Counted from the first letter of the stretch, positions 15,942 to 26,402 are shown. The stretch: DNA of 64,000 nt from Capnocytophaga bilenii (GCF_017565765.1 NZ_JAGDYP010000005.1:124001-188000); one strand, 5' to 3'. The notes: a model not told the origin generated them from the letters alone. Translations and numbers: made by a program.

Positions 15942-17231
15942 TTAAATTTTACTATTAAGAATAAGTTGCGCCAATCGCTTTGTAAGTGCACGCCTACTAT
16001 AATGTTCTATACCTATAGGAGTTACCTTTAGTAGCCCCTCTTTATATTGCTTATAATAAGTTTTCAGTATTGTTTTTAAGCGTTCCTTTCCATTATAATC
16101 CACAAAAAACCCTGTCTGGGTTTCCGTCAGTATAGGAATTACATCCCATTCCTTAGGCCCCATAGCTATAATAGGTCGCCCCGATACTATATATTCAAAC
16201 AGTTTTCCCGCTATAATGCCTCGTGTGTCTTCCGAATCTATTTCAATAAGCAATAATACTTGTGATTGTTTTTGCAAGCTAATAGCTTCCATATGAGTGA
16301 TATAACCCATATTTTTGTAGTAAGCTGTTAAGCCTCTCTGGTGCAATTCTTCTTCAATTTCCTCACTTACTTTTCCTGCAAAACAAAGCTGAAAATCATC
16401 TTTAAAACCTTCCTCTTCTATTAGCAATTCTTCCAAAACCTCCCATAATATCTTAGGATTTCTATCTGATAATAAAGAACCTATGTGCGAAAGTAAAAAT
16501 TTATCAGATAGGGGAGGGGTATCATTATGTTCCTCGTCATAGCCATTAGTAATCACTTCTACCTGTTTATTGGTAAGACTCTTAAAATCTCTTTGGGTTT
16601 TAAAGCTTGTTACAAGCACTAAATCAGCTGTTTGTAGTACCTCTTTCTCCCAATAATGTTGCCTCTTATCAGCCCAGTGGGTAAGTAGTAAATCTTTGTA
16701 ATAGCCAATAGTCGTCCATGGGTCGCGAAAATCACTAATCCATTTCAAATTCGGGAATTGTTTTTTGAGATGATATCCTATCAAATGCACACTATGAGGG
16801 GGCGAAGTTGTTATAATAGTATCAATACCATTATTTTTTATATAAGAAGTAAGATAACGTACTGAAGGCTTTACCCAAAACTTACGCGCATCAGGAATAA
16901 ACAAGTTACCGCGTACCCATAATAACAACTTGTCCAATAAAGACACCTGCTTGCGTGGTATAATTCCGGCACTTATTTTCTTTGTTTTCTTCTTAGAAAA
17001 AAGCGAAGCTAATTTGTAAGGTTCCCATATGGGATGTTTTATGATTTCTATATCTGTGGGCAAATCGTTTCCTATTTCATTATCTATTATCGGATAAGTA
17101 GGATTTTCAGGTACATATACAATAGGCTCAATACCAAAATCTCGCAAATACTTTACAAATTTCAACCAGCGCTGTACACCAGGACCTCCTGCAGGTGCCC
17201 AATAATAAGTAATAATAAGTACCTTTTTCAT
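15942..17231 (-). CDS. glycosyltransferase, GT4-like
   Basis: 429 residues. The N-terminal TYYWAPAGGPGVQRWLKFVK near residue 8 carries the glycine-rich acceptor-side loop of GT-B enzymes. The C-terminal half shows a donor-site pattern: LLSHIGSLLSDRNP, then LIEIDSEDTRGIIAGKLFEY with the ExxxxxxxxKxxE arrangement (GIIAGKLFEYIVSGRPI). No membrane helices are seen, so it is cytoplasmic or peripheral and likely builds a surface polysaccharide or glycolipid. The donor and acceptor cannot be told from the sequence. It stands alone after mnmA. Confidence 0.82.
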   Translation of the reverse strand: MKKVLIITYYWAPAGGPGVQRWLKFVKYLRDFGIEPIVYVPENPTYPIIDNEIGNDLPTDIEIIKHPIWEPYKLASLFSKKKTKKISAGIIPRKQVSLLDKLLLWVRGNLFIPDARKFWVKPSVRYLTSYIKNNGIDTIITTSPPHSVHLIGYHLKKQFPNLKWISDFRDPWTTIGYYKDLLLTHWADKRQHYWEKEVLQTADLVLVTSFKTQRDFKSLTNKQVEVITNGYDEEHNDTPPLSDKFLLSHIGSLLSDRNPKILWEVLEELLIEEEGFKDDFQLCFAGKVSEEIEEELHQRGLTAYYKNMGYITHMEAISLQKQSQVLLLIEIDSEDTRGIIAGKLFEYIVSGRPIIAMGPKEWDVIPILTETQTGFFVDYNGKERLKTILKTYYKQYKEGLLKVTPIGIEHYSRRALTKRLAQLILNSKI

Positions 17232-17287
17232 TCCTGTATTTTACATAATATATATTATAGACATTTGTGGAAGGAACTTTTTATAAG

Positions 17288-18493
17288 CTATGATATCACG
17301 CCACTGCCTATTAATTCGTCTCCTATATACCACACGGCAAACTGTCCTTCTGTTATAGCACTTTGCATAGTTTCAAATTCTATATACAACTTTTCTGCAC
17401 CTTGATATAAAACTGCTCGTTGTAAAGGCTGACGATAACGAATACGTACCAGCACATCTTTTCGTTCGCCTACTGCCAATTGCAAGTCTGGGCGTACCCA
17501 ATGCTCATCTGCCTTTTCTATACTCAAAGCCTTTCGGTATAAGCCTCTATGCAAATGTCCTTGCCCTACATAAATAATATTCTTTTCAATATCTGTTTCT
17601 ATTACAAATAAAGGCTCTTTTGTCCCTCCTACATTCAGTCCCTTGCGTTGTCCTTTGGTGAAGTAATGAGCTCCTTGGTGCATCCCTACTTTTTTACCAT
17701 CTTTTGGTTGATATGCAAATCGTTGTGATAAGTATTCCAACTCATCGTCATAACTCTCAAAGGTTCTTGTTACATCATAGTCCGTATAACCTTGCCATTC
17801 GTTCGGGATTTCAATAATATCTCCTTGTCGGGGCTGTAATTTTTGCTGTAAAAACTCTGGCAAACGTACCTTCCCCACAAAACAAAGTCCTTGCGAATCT
17901 TTCTTTTCAGCTGTTACAAGTTCTTGTTCCTTTGCAATAGCTCTTACTTCCTGTTTTTGTAAATCTCCTATCGGAAATAATGCCTTGCTAAGCTGCTCCT
18001 GGGATAACTGACATAAAAAATACGATTGGTCTTTATTATCATCTCTGCCTGATAGCAATCGGTAGATTGTTTTTCCGTCCACTTCTACAGTTTCTTTGCG
18101 GCAATAATGTCCTGTAGCCACATAGTCAGCACCCAAACTAAGTGCCAACTTCATAAATACATCAAACTTTATTTCTCTATTGCACAACACATCAGGATTG
18201 GGAGTTCTGCCGTGTTCGTATTCGTTAAACATATAATCTACCACACGCGCTTTGTACTCCTTGCTCATATCCACAGTTTGAAATGGAATACCTAATTTTT
18301 CAGCTACCAAAAGCGCATCGTTACTATCTTCCAGCCAAGGACATTCGTCTGAAATTGTAACACTATCATCGTGCCAATTCTTCATAAAGAGCCCTATCAC
18401 TTCATAACCTTGTTCTTTTAGCAGATAAGCAGCTACACTACTATCCACCCCTCCACTTAATCCTACTACTACTCTTTTCATTTTATGTTTCAT
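17288..18493 (-). CDS. mnmA: tRNA-specific 2-thiouridylase MnmA
   Basis: 401 residues. PP-loop [16 protein letters not shown] near residues 10-25, catalytic cysteines in [11 protein letters not shown] (near residue 103) and [10 protein letters not shown] (near residue 205), and the ATGHY motif. It thiolates U34 in tRNAs for Lys, Glu and Gln. The chosen ATG overlaps the gldG stop (ATGA); an ATG four codons later (18481) is an alternative. The pairing with gldG suggests translational coupling. Confidence 0.95.
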   Translation of the reverse strand: MKHKMKRVVVGLSGGVDSSVAAYLLKEQGYEVIGLFMKNWHDDSVTISDECPWLEDSNDALLVAEKLGIPFQTVDMSKEYKARVVDYMFNEYEHGRTPNPDVLCNREIKFDVFMKLALSLGADYVATGHYCRKETVEVDGKTIYRLLSGRDDNKDQSYFLCQLSQEQLSKALFPIGDLQKQEVRAIAKEQELVTAEKKDSQGLCFVGKVRLPEFLQQKLQPRQGDIIEIPNEWQGYTDYDVTRTFESYDDELEYLSQRFAYQPKDGKKVGMHQGAHYFTKGQRKGLNVGGTKEPLFVIETDIEKNIIYVGQGHLHRGLYRKALSIEKADEHWVRPDLQLAVGERKDVLVRIRYRQPLQRAVLYQGAEKLYIEFETMQSAITEGQFAVWYIGDELIGSGVIS

Positions 18494-20175
18494 TTTATGT
18501 TTTTCCTCTTATAAATATATATTACCGAAAACGTTACTAACAACAAAGCTATCAGCGGATAAGCCAATACTTTCACCCGCCACGCAGTAAGTTCTTCGGT
18601 TACTTTTTCTTTATTCAGTAATGCCAATTGCACTTTTTTATTGCGCAATACCAAAAAGTCAGTATCGTCCATCAAATAGTTCAATGTATTTTGCAAAAAA
18701 GCCTTATTGTCATAAAACTTCTGTGTCCATTTGTCCAATCCCAATTCTAATGGCATATGGCTCTGCCCATCTATATCATTCTTAATAATATCACCATCAG
18801 CTACCACAGCCATTTTGGTAGGAACACTCTTTTCTGCTTTTTCCTTTACCTGTTCTGTCGGGCGTATTCTATCCTTGTATGCCGAATTGAACTCTCCTTC
18901 CAATAGCACTGCCAGTGGTATATTACCTCCTTTATAGGCATTTTTATCCATCTTGTCAGGTGATATTTGCATCGTAATCTCACGGGGCGTACCATCTGCT
19001 TTTGAAATAGGCGAACTGCGCAATAGTACTGTTTTCTTTACTCCGTTTCGCAAAGTATCTATGCTATTAGCAAATTGTAATCGTACAGCATCTAAGTGAT
19101 TGTTAATAAGGTGATTGTTATCTGATAACACTAAGGGCGAATACACCCACGGCAAAGGCATATAACGAGTCGCCGACCCCTCGCCCGTTGCTACCATTAT
19201 TTCAGAAAAATACAAATCGTTTATCAGTGTGTAGTTAATGCGAAAACCATATTGGAAAAACATATCTGTAAGGTTCAAATCCACAGGCATTGCCATTGCT
19301 TTTCCACCCATTTTATACAAATCGTCCAACGATATATCCACATTATCAACCAGCCATAGCACTCGCCCACCTTGCATTATATATTGGTCTATTACCTGTT
19401 TTTCTATGTCTGTAAAAGGTTTTGTTGGTTTAGCTACCAATAGCACATCAAAAGGTTTAAGCTCTTGCAAAGTTTTCTGGGCATTCGTAGCTACCGAATC
19501 AAGTGTAAAAGGAGCTATAAAGTAATAATCACGAGCTGTTTTCAAAAAATCAGCTATATATATATCATCAAGCGTACCATTGCTTTTCAATACAGCTATT
19601 TTTTTCTTCTTTTCCAATATCATCTTGTTCAGCGCATCGGTAAAGTTATATTCCAATCGTTGCACCGAATTTTGTACTCGTTCTTGGTCATTTGCCCCCA
19701 ATTTATTCACAAATAAGGGCACTCGCTCGCTCTTTTTGCCATCACTTATCATTGCCCAAGGAAAAATGTAAGCTACCGATGATTTTCCTGCCTCTGTTTG
19801 TGCTATTTGTAGCGGCGTGAGCCCATAGCTCATCATTTCTTGCAGTACTTTATTGGTATCCTCCTCCCCTTTCATAGGGTTAATATAATTGATGATAAGA
19901 TGGCTATTTTGTGCTGCATATTCGTCTAAGAGCTGCATCGTTTCCATCTGTAGTTTCCTAAACTCTGTAGGAATATCTCCGTTTAGTAATACATCTATTT
20001 GTAAGGGGTAATTTATTTTAGCAAGCGTTTGGAGTGTTACTTCCGATAAGGTATAACGTTTATCTTGTGTGAGGTCTATACGCATATGCCACTGCTGCGC
20101 CATTATGTTTATCAGCCATAAAATTAAGAGAGCACCCCCTACCCTACTGGCTGTGTGATTTAGTATCTTTTTCAT
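18490..20175 (-). CDS. gldG: gliding motility ABC transporter substrate-binding protein GldG
   Basis: 561 residues. A transmembrane anchor near residues 13-27 and a second at the C-terminus (about 535-553) flank a large extracytoplasmic region. Matching features are [13 protein letters not shown] near residue 35, [17 protein letters not shown], and [15 protein letters not shown] ([11 protein letters not shown]). GldG works with GldF and the ATPase GldA in the ABC transporter needed for flavobacterial gliding. gldA is not in the window. Its start overlaps gldF by 4 nt. Confidence 0.92.
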   Translation of the reverse strand: MKKILNHTASRVGGALLILWLINIMAQQWHMRIDLTQDKRYTLSEVTLQTLAKINYPLQIDVLLNGDIPTEFRKLQMETMQLLDEYAAQNSHLIINYINPMKGEEDTNKVLQEMMSYGLTPLQIAQTEAGKSSVAYIFPWAMISDGKKSERVPLFVNKLGANDQERVQNSVQRLEYNFTDALNKMILEKKKKIAVLKSNGTLDDIYIADFLKTARDYYFIAPFTLDSVATNAQKTLQELKPFDVLLVAKPTKPFTDIEKQVIDQYIMQGGRVLWLVDNVDISLDDLYKMGGKAMAMPVDLNLTDMFFQYGFRINYTLINDLYFSEIMVATGEGSATRYMPLPWVYSPLVLSDNNHLINNHLDAVRLQFANSIDTLRNGVKKTVLLRSSPISKADGTPREITMQISPDKMDKNAYKGGNIPLAVLLEGEFNSAYKDRIRPTEQVKEKAEKSVPTKMAVVADGDIIKNDIDGQSHMPLELGLDKWTQKFYDNKAFLQNTLNYLMDDTDFLVLRNKKVQLALLNKEKVTEELTAWRVKVLAYPLIALLLVTFSVIYIYKRKNIK

Positions 20176-20897
20176 CGTTTGTAAGCTTTAAGAGATAAGG
20201 TTGTTATATAATTGAAAAACAAGATAATAGATATAAAATACACAAGGTTTTTCGTATCCAATACTCCCCTACTAATAGCGTCAAAATGAGGCTGAAATCC
20301 AAAACCATTATAGCTATAACCATCAGGTGCTATAAAAGCGATAAGCTGGTCAAGCCCAAAGAACAAGAAAAAACACAAAAAAGCTGCCAATACAAACGAT
20401 ATAATCTGGTTACTACTTACCGATGAAGCCCATAGCCCCACAGCAGCAAAAGTAGCTACCAGCAAAAACAAGGCAATATAAGAACCTACAATACCCGCTA
20501 TATCCAAATTCCCTGTGGTATTACCCAATACCCACAGCATATAAACGTATATTACAGAAGGTAAAAGAATGACAAATAGCAAAAATAGTATGCCCAAATA
20601 CTTCCCCAATACTATGTGCCATACACTAATAGGTTTAGTAAATAGCAAGGTAAGCATTCCACTTCTTTTTTCTTCCGAGATACTCCTCATTGTGAGTGCG
20701 GGTACTAAAAATACAAATACCCACGATGAGAGCTTAAAAAAAGGTAATAAATCAGCAAATCCTGCGTTGAAGATGTTGTAATCTGTTTTAAAAACAGTAA
20801 GAAAGAGACCATTGAGTAGTATAAACAAACTTATAATGGTAAATCCTATAGGAGATGTAAAAAAATAACGAATCTCTTTTTTAAATAGTGCGTACAT
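20172..20897 (-). CDS. gldF: gliding motility ABC transporter permease GldF
   Basis: 241 residues from the ATG at 20897 (MYALFKKEIRYFF), which gives the usual GldF N-terminus. An upstream in-frame ATG at 20945 would run into the alanine dehydrogenase gene and is unlikely. There are about six membrane segments, with the cytoplasmic loop RSISEEKRSGMLTLLFTKPI typical of ABC-2 permeases. It forms the membrane part of the GldAFG exporter. The gene follows ald by 2 nt and overlaps gldG by 4 nt. Confidence 0.92.
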   Translation of the reverse strand: MYALFKKEIRYFFTSPIGFTIISLFILLNGLFLTVFKTDYNIFNAGFADLLPFFKLSSWVFVFLVPALTMRSISEEKRSGMLTLLFTKPISVWHIVLGKYLGILFLLFVILLPSVIYVYMLWVLGNTTGNLDIAGIVGSYIALFLLVATFAAVGLWASSVSSNQIISFVLAAFLCFFLFFGLDQLIAFIAPDGYSYNGFGFQPHFDAISRGVLDTKNLVYFISIILFFNYITTLSLKAYKR

Positions 20898-20899
20898 TT

Positions 20900-22075
20900 T
20901 TAAAGAAACAATAAGTGTAATGGCTTGCAAGGAAGCCCAAACCATTCCGAAATACTAATATTCGTAAGAATACCGTGATAAGAATAAAGCCCATTCCTAA
21001 AGCCTTTATCTATCTGAAGCATATTTTCTATACCTCCTTCCTCCCCTATTTTCAGTAAGTAAGAAGTAAGTAAGTTACTAAGCGATAAAGATGCCGTACG
21101 GGCATAACGCGAAGGTAAGTTAGGCACACCGTAATGCACCACATTATGCAGTACAAAAGTAGGTTCTGCAAAAGTCGTAAGCCTACTGGTTTCTACACAC
21201 CCTCCCATTGCAATACAAGCATCTACAATTACCGAACCGCGCTTCATCAGTTGTACCATATCTTCCGTAATTACAATGGGCGACCTGCATTCGCCCATCA
21301 CTGCCCCTATCACTACATTACAGCGCATCAAGGCTTTGCGCAGTAGTTTAGGTTGCATTGTCGATGTATATACAGAAATAGGTAATCGTTCTCTCAAAGC
21401 TCGCAAAGCCGTAAGCGAACGCCCAAAAATCTTTACATTCGCCCCCAAGCCTATAGCAGCTTTAGCTGCAGATTCAGTTACACTATTAGCACCCAAAAGC
21501 ACCACTTCTATAGGCGGAACTCCTGTGATATTGCCAAACAACCACTTTCCGTTCTCAGCTACCAATTCCGCTGCCGTAAGTACTGAAGCCACCCCCACTA
21601 TTTCGTCTATTGACTGGCTCACAGGGGTATTGCCTTCATCATCTTGTATATATTCAAAGGCTAAAGCTGTGATATGTTTATCGATAAGCGTTTCAAAATA
21701 TGCCTTGTCTTGGGTATTAAGTTGCAATGCCGAGATTAGCACACTATTAGGACGAAAATAAACCAATTCCTCCTGAGAAGGTGGCGTTATTTTTAGCACT
21801 ATAGGGCAAGCAAAAACCTCTTCATTACTGTAAACTATTTCAGCCCCCACCTCACTATATTCTATGTCTTTAAAGTTAGCCCCCTCACCAGCACCCGTTT
21901 CTATAACCAATTGGTGTCCATTGGCAACAAGCACAGCCACATCATCGGGCGATAAGCATATACGGTGCTCCTGATAAGTATGCTCCTTAGGAATACCTAT
22001 CCGCAAAGCACTTTGCTGAGTAGCGATAGCCAATCGCTCTTCTTGTGGTATAAGTTGTGTTAATTGATGTTTCAT
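20900..22075 (-). CDS. ald: alanine dehydrogenase
   Basis: 391 residues. N-terminal IGIPKEHTYQEHRICLSPDD (residues 28-47), the Rossmann-region VVLLGANSVTESAAKAAIGLG near residue 190, and GSVIVDACIAMGGCVETSR further on match the alanine dehydrogenase/PNT family. It deaminates L-alanine to pyruvate with NAD. The typical GAGEGANFKD lysine-loop motif is present. The last base of dnaA and the first base of this gene overlap by 1 nt, so ald follows dnaA closely, an unusual neighbour for the replication initiator. Confidence 0.88.
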   Translation of the reverse strand: MKHQLTQLIPQEERLAIATQQSALRIGIPKEHTYQEHRICLSPDDVAVLVANGHQLVIETGAGEGANFKDIEYSEVGAEIVYSNEEVFACPIVLKITPPSQEELVYFRPNSVLISALQLNTQDKAYFETLIDKHITALAFEYIQDDEGNTPVSQSIDEIVGVASVLTAAELVAENGKWLFGNITGVPPIEVVLLGANSVTESAAKAAIGLGANVKIFGRSLTALRALRERLPISVYTSTMQPKLLRKALMRCNVVIGAVMGECRSPIVITEDMVQLMKRGSVIVDACIAMGGCVETSRLTTFAEPTFVLHNVVHYGVPNLPSRYARTASLSLSNLLTSYLLKIGEEGGIENMLQIDKGFRNGLYSYHGILTNISISEWFGLPCKPLHLLFL

Positions 22076-23490
22076 CAGTCGGAAAATTTAGTTTCCAAAT
22101 CGCTCACATATTTTTTAAACTCACGGTCTGTTTCTATAAGGTTTTCCACCGTTTTGCAAGCGTATAATACTGTGGCATGGTCGCGCTGCCCTATTTGGCT
22201 ACCAATGGTCGACAAAGAATTTTTGGTGTATTTCTTAGAAAAATACATCGCCAGCTGCCTCGCTTGCACCACATTGCGTTTGCGCGTTTTAGAGTGTAGT
22301 TCATCTATCTCCAAATTGAAATAATCAACAATGATTTTTTGTATATGATCTATCGTCAAATCATTCTTTTTATTCTTTACCGATTTTTCTATAATACTTT
22401 GGGCAAGCTCTATAGAGTATTCTTTGCGGTTAAACGCTGCTTGAGCAATAAGCGAGTTGCTCACCCCTTCCAGTTCACGTATGTTAGTACGTATATTTTC
22501 AGCCAAATAAGCAATAATATCATCACTCACATTAGCCCCATCATTGTAGAATTTGTTCTTTAAGATTTGATAACGCATATCATAGTCAGGAGCTTGCAAT
22601 TCAGCAGGTAACCCCCATTTAAAGCGAGATAACAAGCGTTGCTCTATATCAAATAAATCAACAGGAGCTTTGTCCGAGGTAAGAACTATCTGTTTATTGT
22701 TTTGTTGCAAATGATTGAATATATGAAAGAAAGCATCTTGCGTTTTCACTTTGCCCGAAAGAAACTGAATATCATCTACTATTAGTACATCTATAAGTTG
22801 ATAAAAATGAATAAAATCATTCAGCGAGCTCCTTTCTTTATCTTTTGAAGCACTAATAAATTGTTGGGTAAATTTCTCTGCAGATACGTACAACACCTTC
22901 TTATGAGGAAACTTCTCTTTGATATCCACCCCTATAGCGTGTACCAAATGTGTTTTTCCCAAACCTACGCCTCCAAAAATAAAAAGCGGATTAAATGCCG
23001 TACCTCCTGGTTTATTAGCTACAGCCATACCTGCCGAACGCGCCAATCGGTTAGAGGTGCCCTCTACAAAATTATCAAAGTTTTGATGCAAGTTCAGCTG
23101 AGGGTCTATCGTAATTTCGCGTATACCAGGTATCACAAAAGGATTCCTCATCTCAGGGTTTTTCCCTTCAATGGGCATATTCACATTCTGTTTGGGCAAT
23201 TCAGGACGATTAATGCTTGGCAATTGCTCCCTGCTCACAGGAGTATCTATAATATATACCAAGCGAGCCCCTTCCCCAAGAGCACGTTTCATAGCCGAAC
23301 CGATAAGAGAAAGATAATTCTCTTCCAGCCACTCCATTATATACATACTCTTTACCTTTATCTTCAGCTTATTACCATCTAAGTCAATAGGCTCTATAGG
23401 AGCAAACCACGTGTTAAATGGTTGCTCATCTATATTGTCTTTTATAAATTCCAGACAGTTATTCCATACTTTTTTAGCTGCTTCTTCCAT
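22075..23490 (-). CDS. dnaA: chromosomal replication initiator protein DnaA
   Basis: 471 residues. Domain I begins VWNNCLEFIKDNI; AAA+ domain with Walker A FGGVGLGKTHLVHA near residues 172-185, Walker B VLIVDDIQFL near 234, and sensor motif LLSRFKWGL. Domain IV has the DnaA signature with IGQRDHATVLYACKTV near residue 438. It binds DnaA boxes and opens oriC. One DnaA box candidate lies upstream at 23598; I see no cluster of boxes, so the origin is probably not here. ald follows directly. Confidence 0.97.
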   Translation of the reverse strand: MEEAAKKVWNNCLEFIKDNIDEQPFNTWFAPIEPIDLDGNKLKIKVKSMYIMEWLEENYLSLIGSAMKRALGEGARLVYIIDTPVSREQLPSINRPELPKQNVNMPIEGKNPEMRNPFVIPGIREITIDPQLNLHQNFDNFVEGTSNRLARSAGMAVANKPGGTAFNPLFIFGGVGLGKTHLVHAIGVDIKEKFPHKKVLYVSAEKFTQQFISASKDKERSSLNDFIHFYQLIDVLIVDDIQFLSGKVKTQDAFFHIFNHLQQNNKQIVLTSDKAPVDLFDIEQRLLSRFKWGLPAELQAPDYDMRYQILKNKFYNDGANVSDDIIAYLAENIRTNIRELEGVSNSLIAQAAFNRKEYSIELAQSIIEKSVKNKKNDLTIDHIQKIIVDYFNLEIDELHSKTRKRNVVQARQLAMYFSKKYTKNSLSTIGSQIGQRDHATVLYACKTVENLIETDREFKKYVSDLETKFSD

Positions 23491-23597
23491 AAAATAGGTA
23501 TTCTTTTTGAGCTTCTTAGCACCCTAATATTTTGATTATTAGATTTTTTTACTAATTTTGCCCCTATAAATAGTGTTGTTATTTCAGTCAGCAAAAT

Positions 23598-23606
23598 TGT
23601 GAATAA
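23598..23606 (-). promoter_or_regulatory. Single candidate DnaA box upstream of dnaA
   Basis: The minus strand reads TTATTCACA, one change from the consensus TTATCCACA, 108 nt upstream of the dnaA start. A lone box in this place would suit autoregulation of dnaA. In AT-rich DNA such a match can occur by chance. Confidence 0.35.
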
Positions 23607-23703
23607 TTTTTGAATAAAAAAAATATTTAACACTTGTTTTTATACTTTCTTTTTCGTATGAGGTCGCTATTTATAATGAATCGTATTTTTTATCTATCTA
23701 TAT

Positions 23704-24123
23704 ATGAACAACTTATATTTTGACTATGCTTTGCGCACCCGCTATGCCGAAACCGACCAAATGGGCGTGGTGTATTACGGTAATTACCCTCAGTATTTAG
23801 AAATTGGGCGTGTAGAATGGCTCCGTTCCATCGGCTTTACTTACAAAACTATGGAAGAAGAAGGCATCATTATGCCCGTAGTATCCCTACAAATCCAATA
23901 CAAAAAACCAGCTCTTTACGATGAGCTTATCACAATTCGTACAATACTGAAAAATATGCCCTCCTCAAAAATAGAATTTGATTACGAACTTTTCAACGAA
24001 AAAGGCGAGCTTTTATCTACAGCCAATACTATCTTAGTATTCGTAAACGCCCAAACTTGGCGACCTACACGCTGCCCCGATAAAATATTAGACCTCATCA
24101 AAATTAAAAGTGAAAATCAATAA
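23704..24123 (+). CDS. acyl-CoA thioesterase, YbgC/4HBT family
   Basis: 139 residues with a hot-dog fold. The catalytic-site motif is visible as RYAETDQMGVVYYGNYPQYL near residues 14-33, where the aspartate of TDQMG is the family nucleophile or base, followed by EIGRVEWLRSIG. The typical C-terminal region FVNAQTWRPTRCP is also present. It hydrolyses acyl-CoA thioesters; the natural chain length is unknown. The gene is divergent from dnaA and stands alone. Confidence 0.9.
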   Translation: MNNLYFDYALRTRYAETDQMGVVYYGNYPQYLEIGRVEWLRSIGFTYKTMEEEGIIMPVVSLQIQYKKPALYDELITIRTILKNMPSSKIEFDYELFNEKGELLSTANTILVFVNAQTWRPTRCPDKILDLIKIKSENQ

Positions 24124-24445
24124 CTTATCACTGCACCACATACCACACACTTTGGCAAACTCCAAGAGTTTGCCAAAGTTAAATACAACACATCAATCAG
24201 ATTCTACCAAATAAAATCAAACTTTATCCACCAAACAGAGGCTGTCTAAAAAGTCTTTAATAGTAATACTTCGGCATCTCCCCCCCTTTTGAAAGGGGGG
24301 AAGGGGGGAATGTTAATAACTCCAAGAGTTTGCCAAAGTTAATTACTCTGATAATCAATCTCTTTCATTCACATTGCAGGGGCGATTGGCAAATCGCCCT
24401 CACAAAAAAAGATTGGTACAAATAGTGCCGCTGTTTAATTTAAAA
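24124..24445. other. Intergenic region of nested repeats, no gene
   Basis: This 322-nt gap holds no credible gene. In order it contains a perfect ACTTTGGCAAACTC hairpin (24149-24179), a GGCTGTCTAAAAAGTCTTTAA stretch like that at 13605, a C-run/G-run hairpin (about 24280-24308), a second exact 23-bp copy of the hairpin's right part (24318-24340), and a small stem GGGCGATT/AATCGCCC near 24381-24400. It separates two convergent genes, so some of these stems probably stop transcription. Confidence 0.7.
24149..24179. repeat. Palindrome of the ACTTTGCCAAAG family, likely terminator
   Basis: A perfect 14-bp stem ACTTTGGCAAACTC/GAGTTTGCCAAAGT with a 3-nt loop, 25 nt after the thioesterase stop. The right part is repeated exactly at 24318-24340. 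Confidence 0.75.
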
Positions 24446-25273
24446 TTAACGGTAATTCTTTATCAAATTCTTTACCAATAACACTACTTTAGGCATCGCT
24501 ATAGTAGCAGCATTTAGCACCTCTTCGTGTGAAATGTCAGGAGATATTTCAGGTCCTCCCAAATCAGTAATTACCGAGAGAGCGCATACCTCCATCTGTT
24601 GGTGGCGTGCTACAATCACTTCAGGCACAGTACTCATACCTACAGCGTCACCACCCAATGCACGTACCATACCGTATTCAGCAGGCGTTTCAAACGAAGG
24701 ACCCTGTAAACCTACATACACCCCTTTTTGTACTTTGATGTTGTTCTCTTTGGCAATCTTTTCCAATTCAGCTATCATCGCCAAATCATAAGGCTTGCTC
24801 ATATCTGGAAAGCGCACCCCAAAGTGGTCTAAATTCTTACCTCTCAAAGGATGTTCAGGAAACATATTAATATGATCCCTGATAATCATCACGTCCCCTA
24901 TTGAAAAATTAGGATTTACCCCCCCCGAAGCATTAGAAAGTATCAAACGTTTAATACCCAACTGACGAAATACTCTTATAGGAAAAGTAACCTCTTGCAT
25001 AGAGTAACCCTCGTAGTAATGCACACGCCCAGCCATCATCAGCACATACCTATTCTCAATCTTGCCATAAATCAGTTTCCCTTTGTGCCCCTCTACAGTC
25101 GATTTAGGAAAGTTAGGAATATTCTGATATTTAATTTCTGATATCACCTCTACTTCATCTTCCAACTTACTAAGCCCAGAACCCAAAATAATAGCAAATT
25201 CAGGAGTATGCTCCGGAATATACGACTGTATAATACGAGCCGTTTCATTAATTTTATCGTAATACTGTTGCAT
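24446..25273 (-). CDS. purine nucleoside phosphorylase
   Basis: 275 residues. The phosphate-binding ILGSGLSKLEDEV near residue 29, the HKGKLIYG motif, the RVHYYEGYSMQEVTFPIRV stretch, the LSNASGGVNP motif near residue 113, and GPSFETPAEYGMVRALGGD near residue 191 identify a type I trimeric purine nucleoside phosphorylase for inosine, guanosine or xanthosine. It belongs to purine salvage. It lies 56 nt after the M48 lipoprotein gene on the same strand. Confidence 0.93.
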   Translation of the reverse strand: MQQYYDKINETARIIQSYIPEHTPEFAIILGSGLSKLEDEVEVISEIKYQNIPNFPKSTVEGHKGKLIYGKIENRYVLMMAGRVHYYEGYSMQEVTFPIRVFRQLGIKRLILSNASGGVNPNFSIGDVMIIRDHINMFPEHPLRGKNLDHFGVRFPDMSKPYDLAMIAELEKIAKENNIKVQKGVYVGLQGPSFETPAEYGMVRALGGDAVGMSTVPEVIVARHQQMEVCALSVITDLGGPEISPDISHEEVLNAATIAMPKVVLLVKNLIKNYR

Positions 25274-25329
25274 AACTTTTATTATATCAATATGTTATTT
25301 GTCAATTTATAAACGTGCTTACTCGCCAA

Positions 25330-26151
25330 TTATTTAAAACTTGTTACACCAAATTTAGCCGCTTCAGCCCTTGCTTTAGGTACTAAGCTTGTCAAATTCT
25401 TAATGCGAGATTCATTAGAAGGGTGAGTACTCAACAACGCAGAACTCGAACCACCACCACTTTTAGCACTCATACGTTTCCACAATTCAGGAGCTTCCGA
25501 TGGGTCATAGCCCGCAATTGCCATAATTTGAATACCTATTGCATCTGCTTCCGTTTCATTAGAACGACTAAAAGGCAACATCACACCCAAATTAGAACCT
25601 AAACCATAAGCAAGCATAAACTGCTCAGTATATTTAGCATAGTCGCTAGATTGTAAAGCAATTGCCCCAGCATAAGCTCCTATTTGTTGCAAGGTAGAAG
25701 CACTCATACGTTGCGCCCCGTGGTCAGCCAAAGCGTGCGCCACCTCGTGCCCCATTACTACCGCCAGTCCCGTTTCGCTTTGGGTAATAGGCAAAATCCC
25801 CGTATAAACCACAATTTTACCACCAGGCATACACCACGCATTCACTTCAGGACTATCCACCAAGTGGTATTCCCAGCGATAATCATCTAAATAATGAGGA
25901 TAACCATTGGTATCAAGCCATAGTTTAGCCGCTTTAGCAATACGTTCACCCACACGCTTCACCATTGCTGCGTCTTTTGTATTACTAATAACCTTATTTT
26001 CGTTTAAAAAAGTAGAATACTGACTAAATGCCATTGGAAAAACCTTACTATTAGGCATAAAATTCAATGTACTTTTACCCGTAAAAGGATTAGTTTTACA
26101 AGCCGATAGTATAAGCAAAGATGTAATAATAATAATTATTTTTTTCATCAT
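25330..26151 (-). CDS. M48 family metallopeptidase lipoprotein
   Basis: 273 residues. The signal peptide ends in a lipobox (LILSAC, cysteine about residue 18), so it is a lipoprotein. The zinc-protease motif HEVAHALADHG (HExxH) lies near residue 135 and the third zinc ligand in NETEADAIG near residue 197. These are related to Oma1/LoiP-like periplasmic proteases. A -7 element (minus-strand TATCTTTG, 26183-26176) lies 25 nt upstream, without a clear -33 partner. The second M of the N-terminal MM could also be the start. Confidence 0.93.
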   Translation of the reverse strand: MMKKIIIIITSLLILSACKTNPFTGKSTLNFMPNSKVFPMAFSQYSTFLNENKVISNTKDAAMVKRVGERIAKAAKLWLDTNGYPHYLDDYRWEYHLVDSPEVNAWCMPGGKIVVYTGILPITQSETGLAVVMGHEVAHALADHGAQRMSASTLQQIGAYAGAIALQSSDYAKYTEQFMLAYGLGSNLGVMLPFSRSNETEADAIGIQIMAIAGYDPSEAPELWKRMSAKSGGGSSSALLSTHPSNESRIKNLTSLVPKARAEAAKFGVTSFK

Positions 26152-26295
26152 TAATTGTTATCTATATTTTGAGGGCAAAGATACAAAATAATTTTGAATT
26201 CTAAATTCTAAATTCTGAAATTTTTGTTAATTATTTACTCCATTCATCTCCCGATATCTTCTCCCTTAGCTCCCTCCTATTCACCTCATAGCTTC

Positions 26296-26402
26296 AGCGA
26301 AGGAAAGTCGGCGAGCTGGCACAGCCGAGTATGTGACGAAGGATAAGCGAAGGATAAGCGAAGGAAAGTCCGCGAGCTGGCGCAGCGGAGTATGTGACGA
26401 AG
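26296..26402. repeat. 46-bp imperfect direct repeat, two copies
   Basis: Copy 1 (26296-26341) and copy 2 (26357-26402) both start AGCGAAGGAAAGTC and end TATGTGACGAAG, with few differences (GGCGAG/CGCGAG, CACAGCC/CGCAGCG). Between them lie GATAAGCGAAG units that resemble the 11-bp repeat at 50351. The block is clearly GC-richer than the surrounding gap. Confidence 0.75.

Noticed and set aside
23442-23633. 63-codon open frame upstream of dnaA
   Set aside because: It overlaps the dnaA start in another frame, has no protein-like pattern, and spans the control region.
23490-23703. Chromosome origin next to dnaA
   Set aside because: Only one near-consensus DnaA box is seen; there is no box cluster and no clear AT-rich unwinding array.
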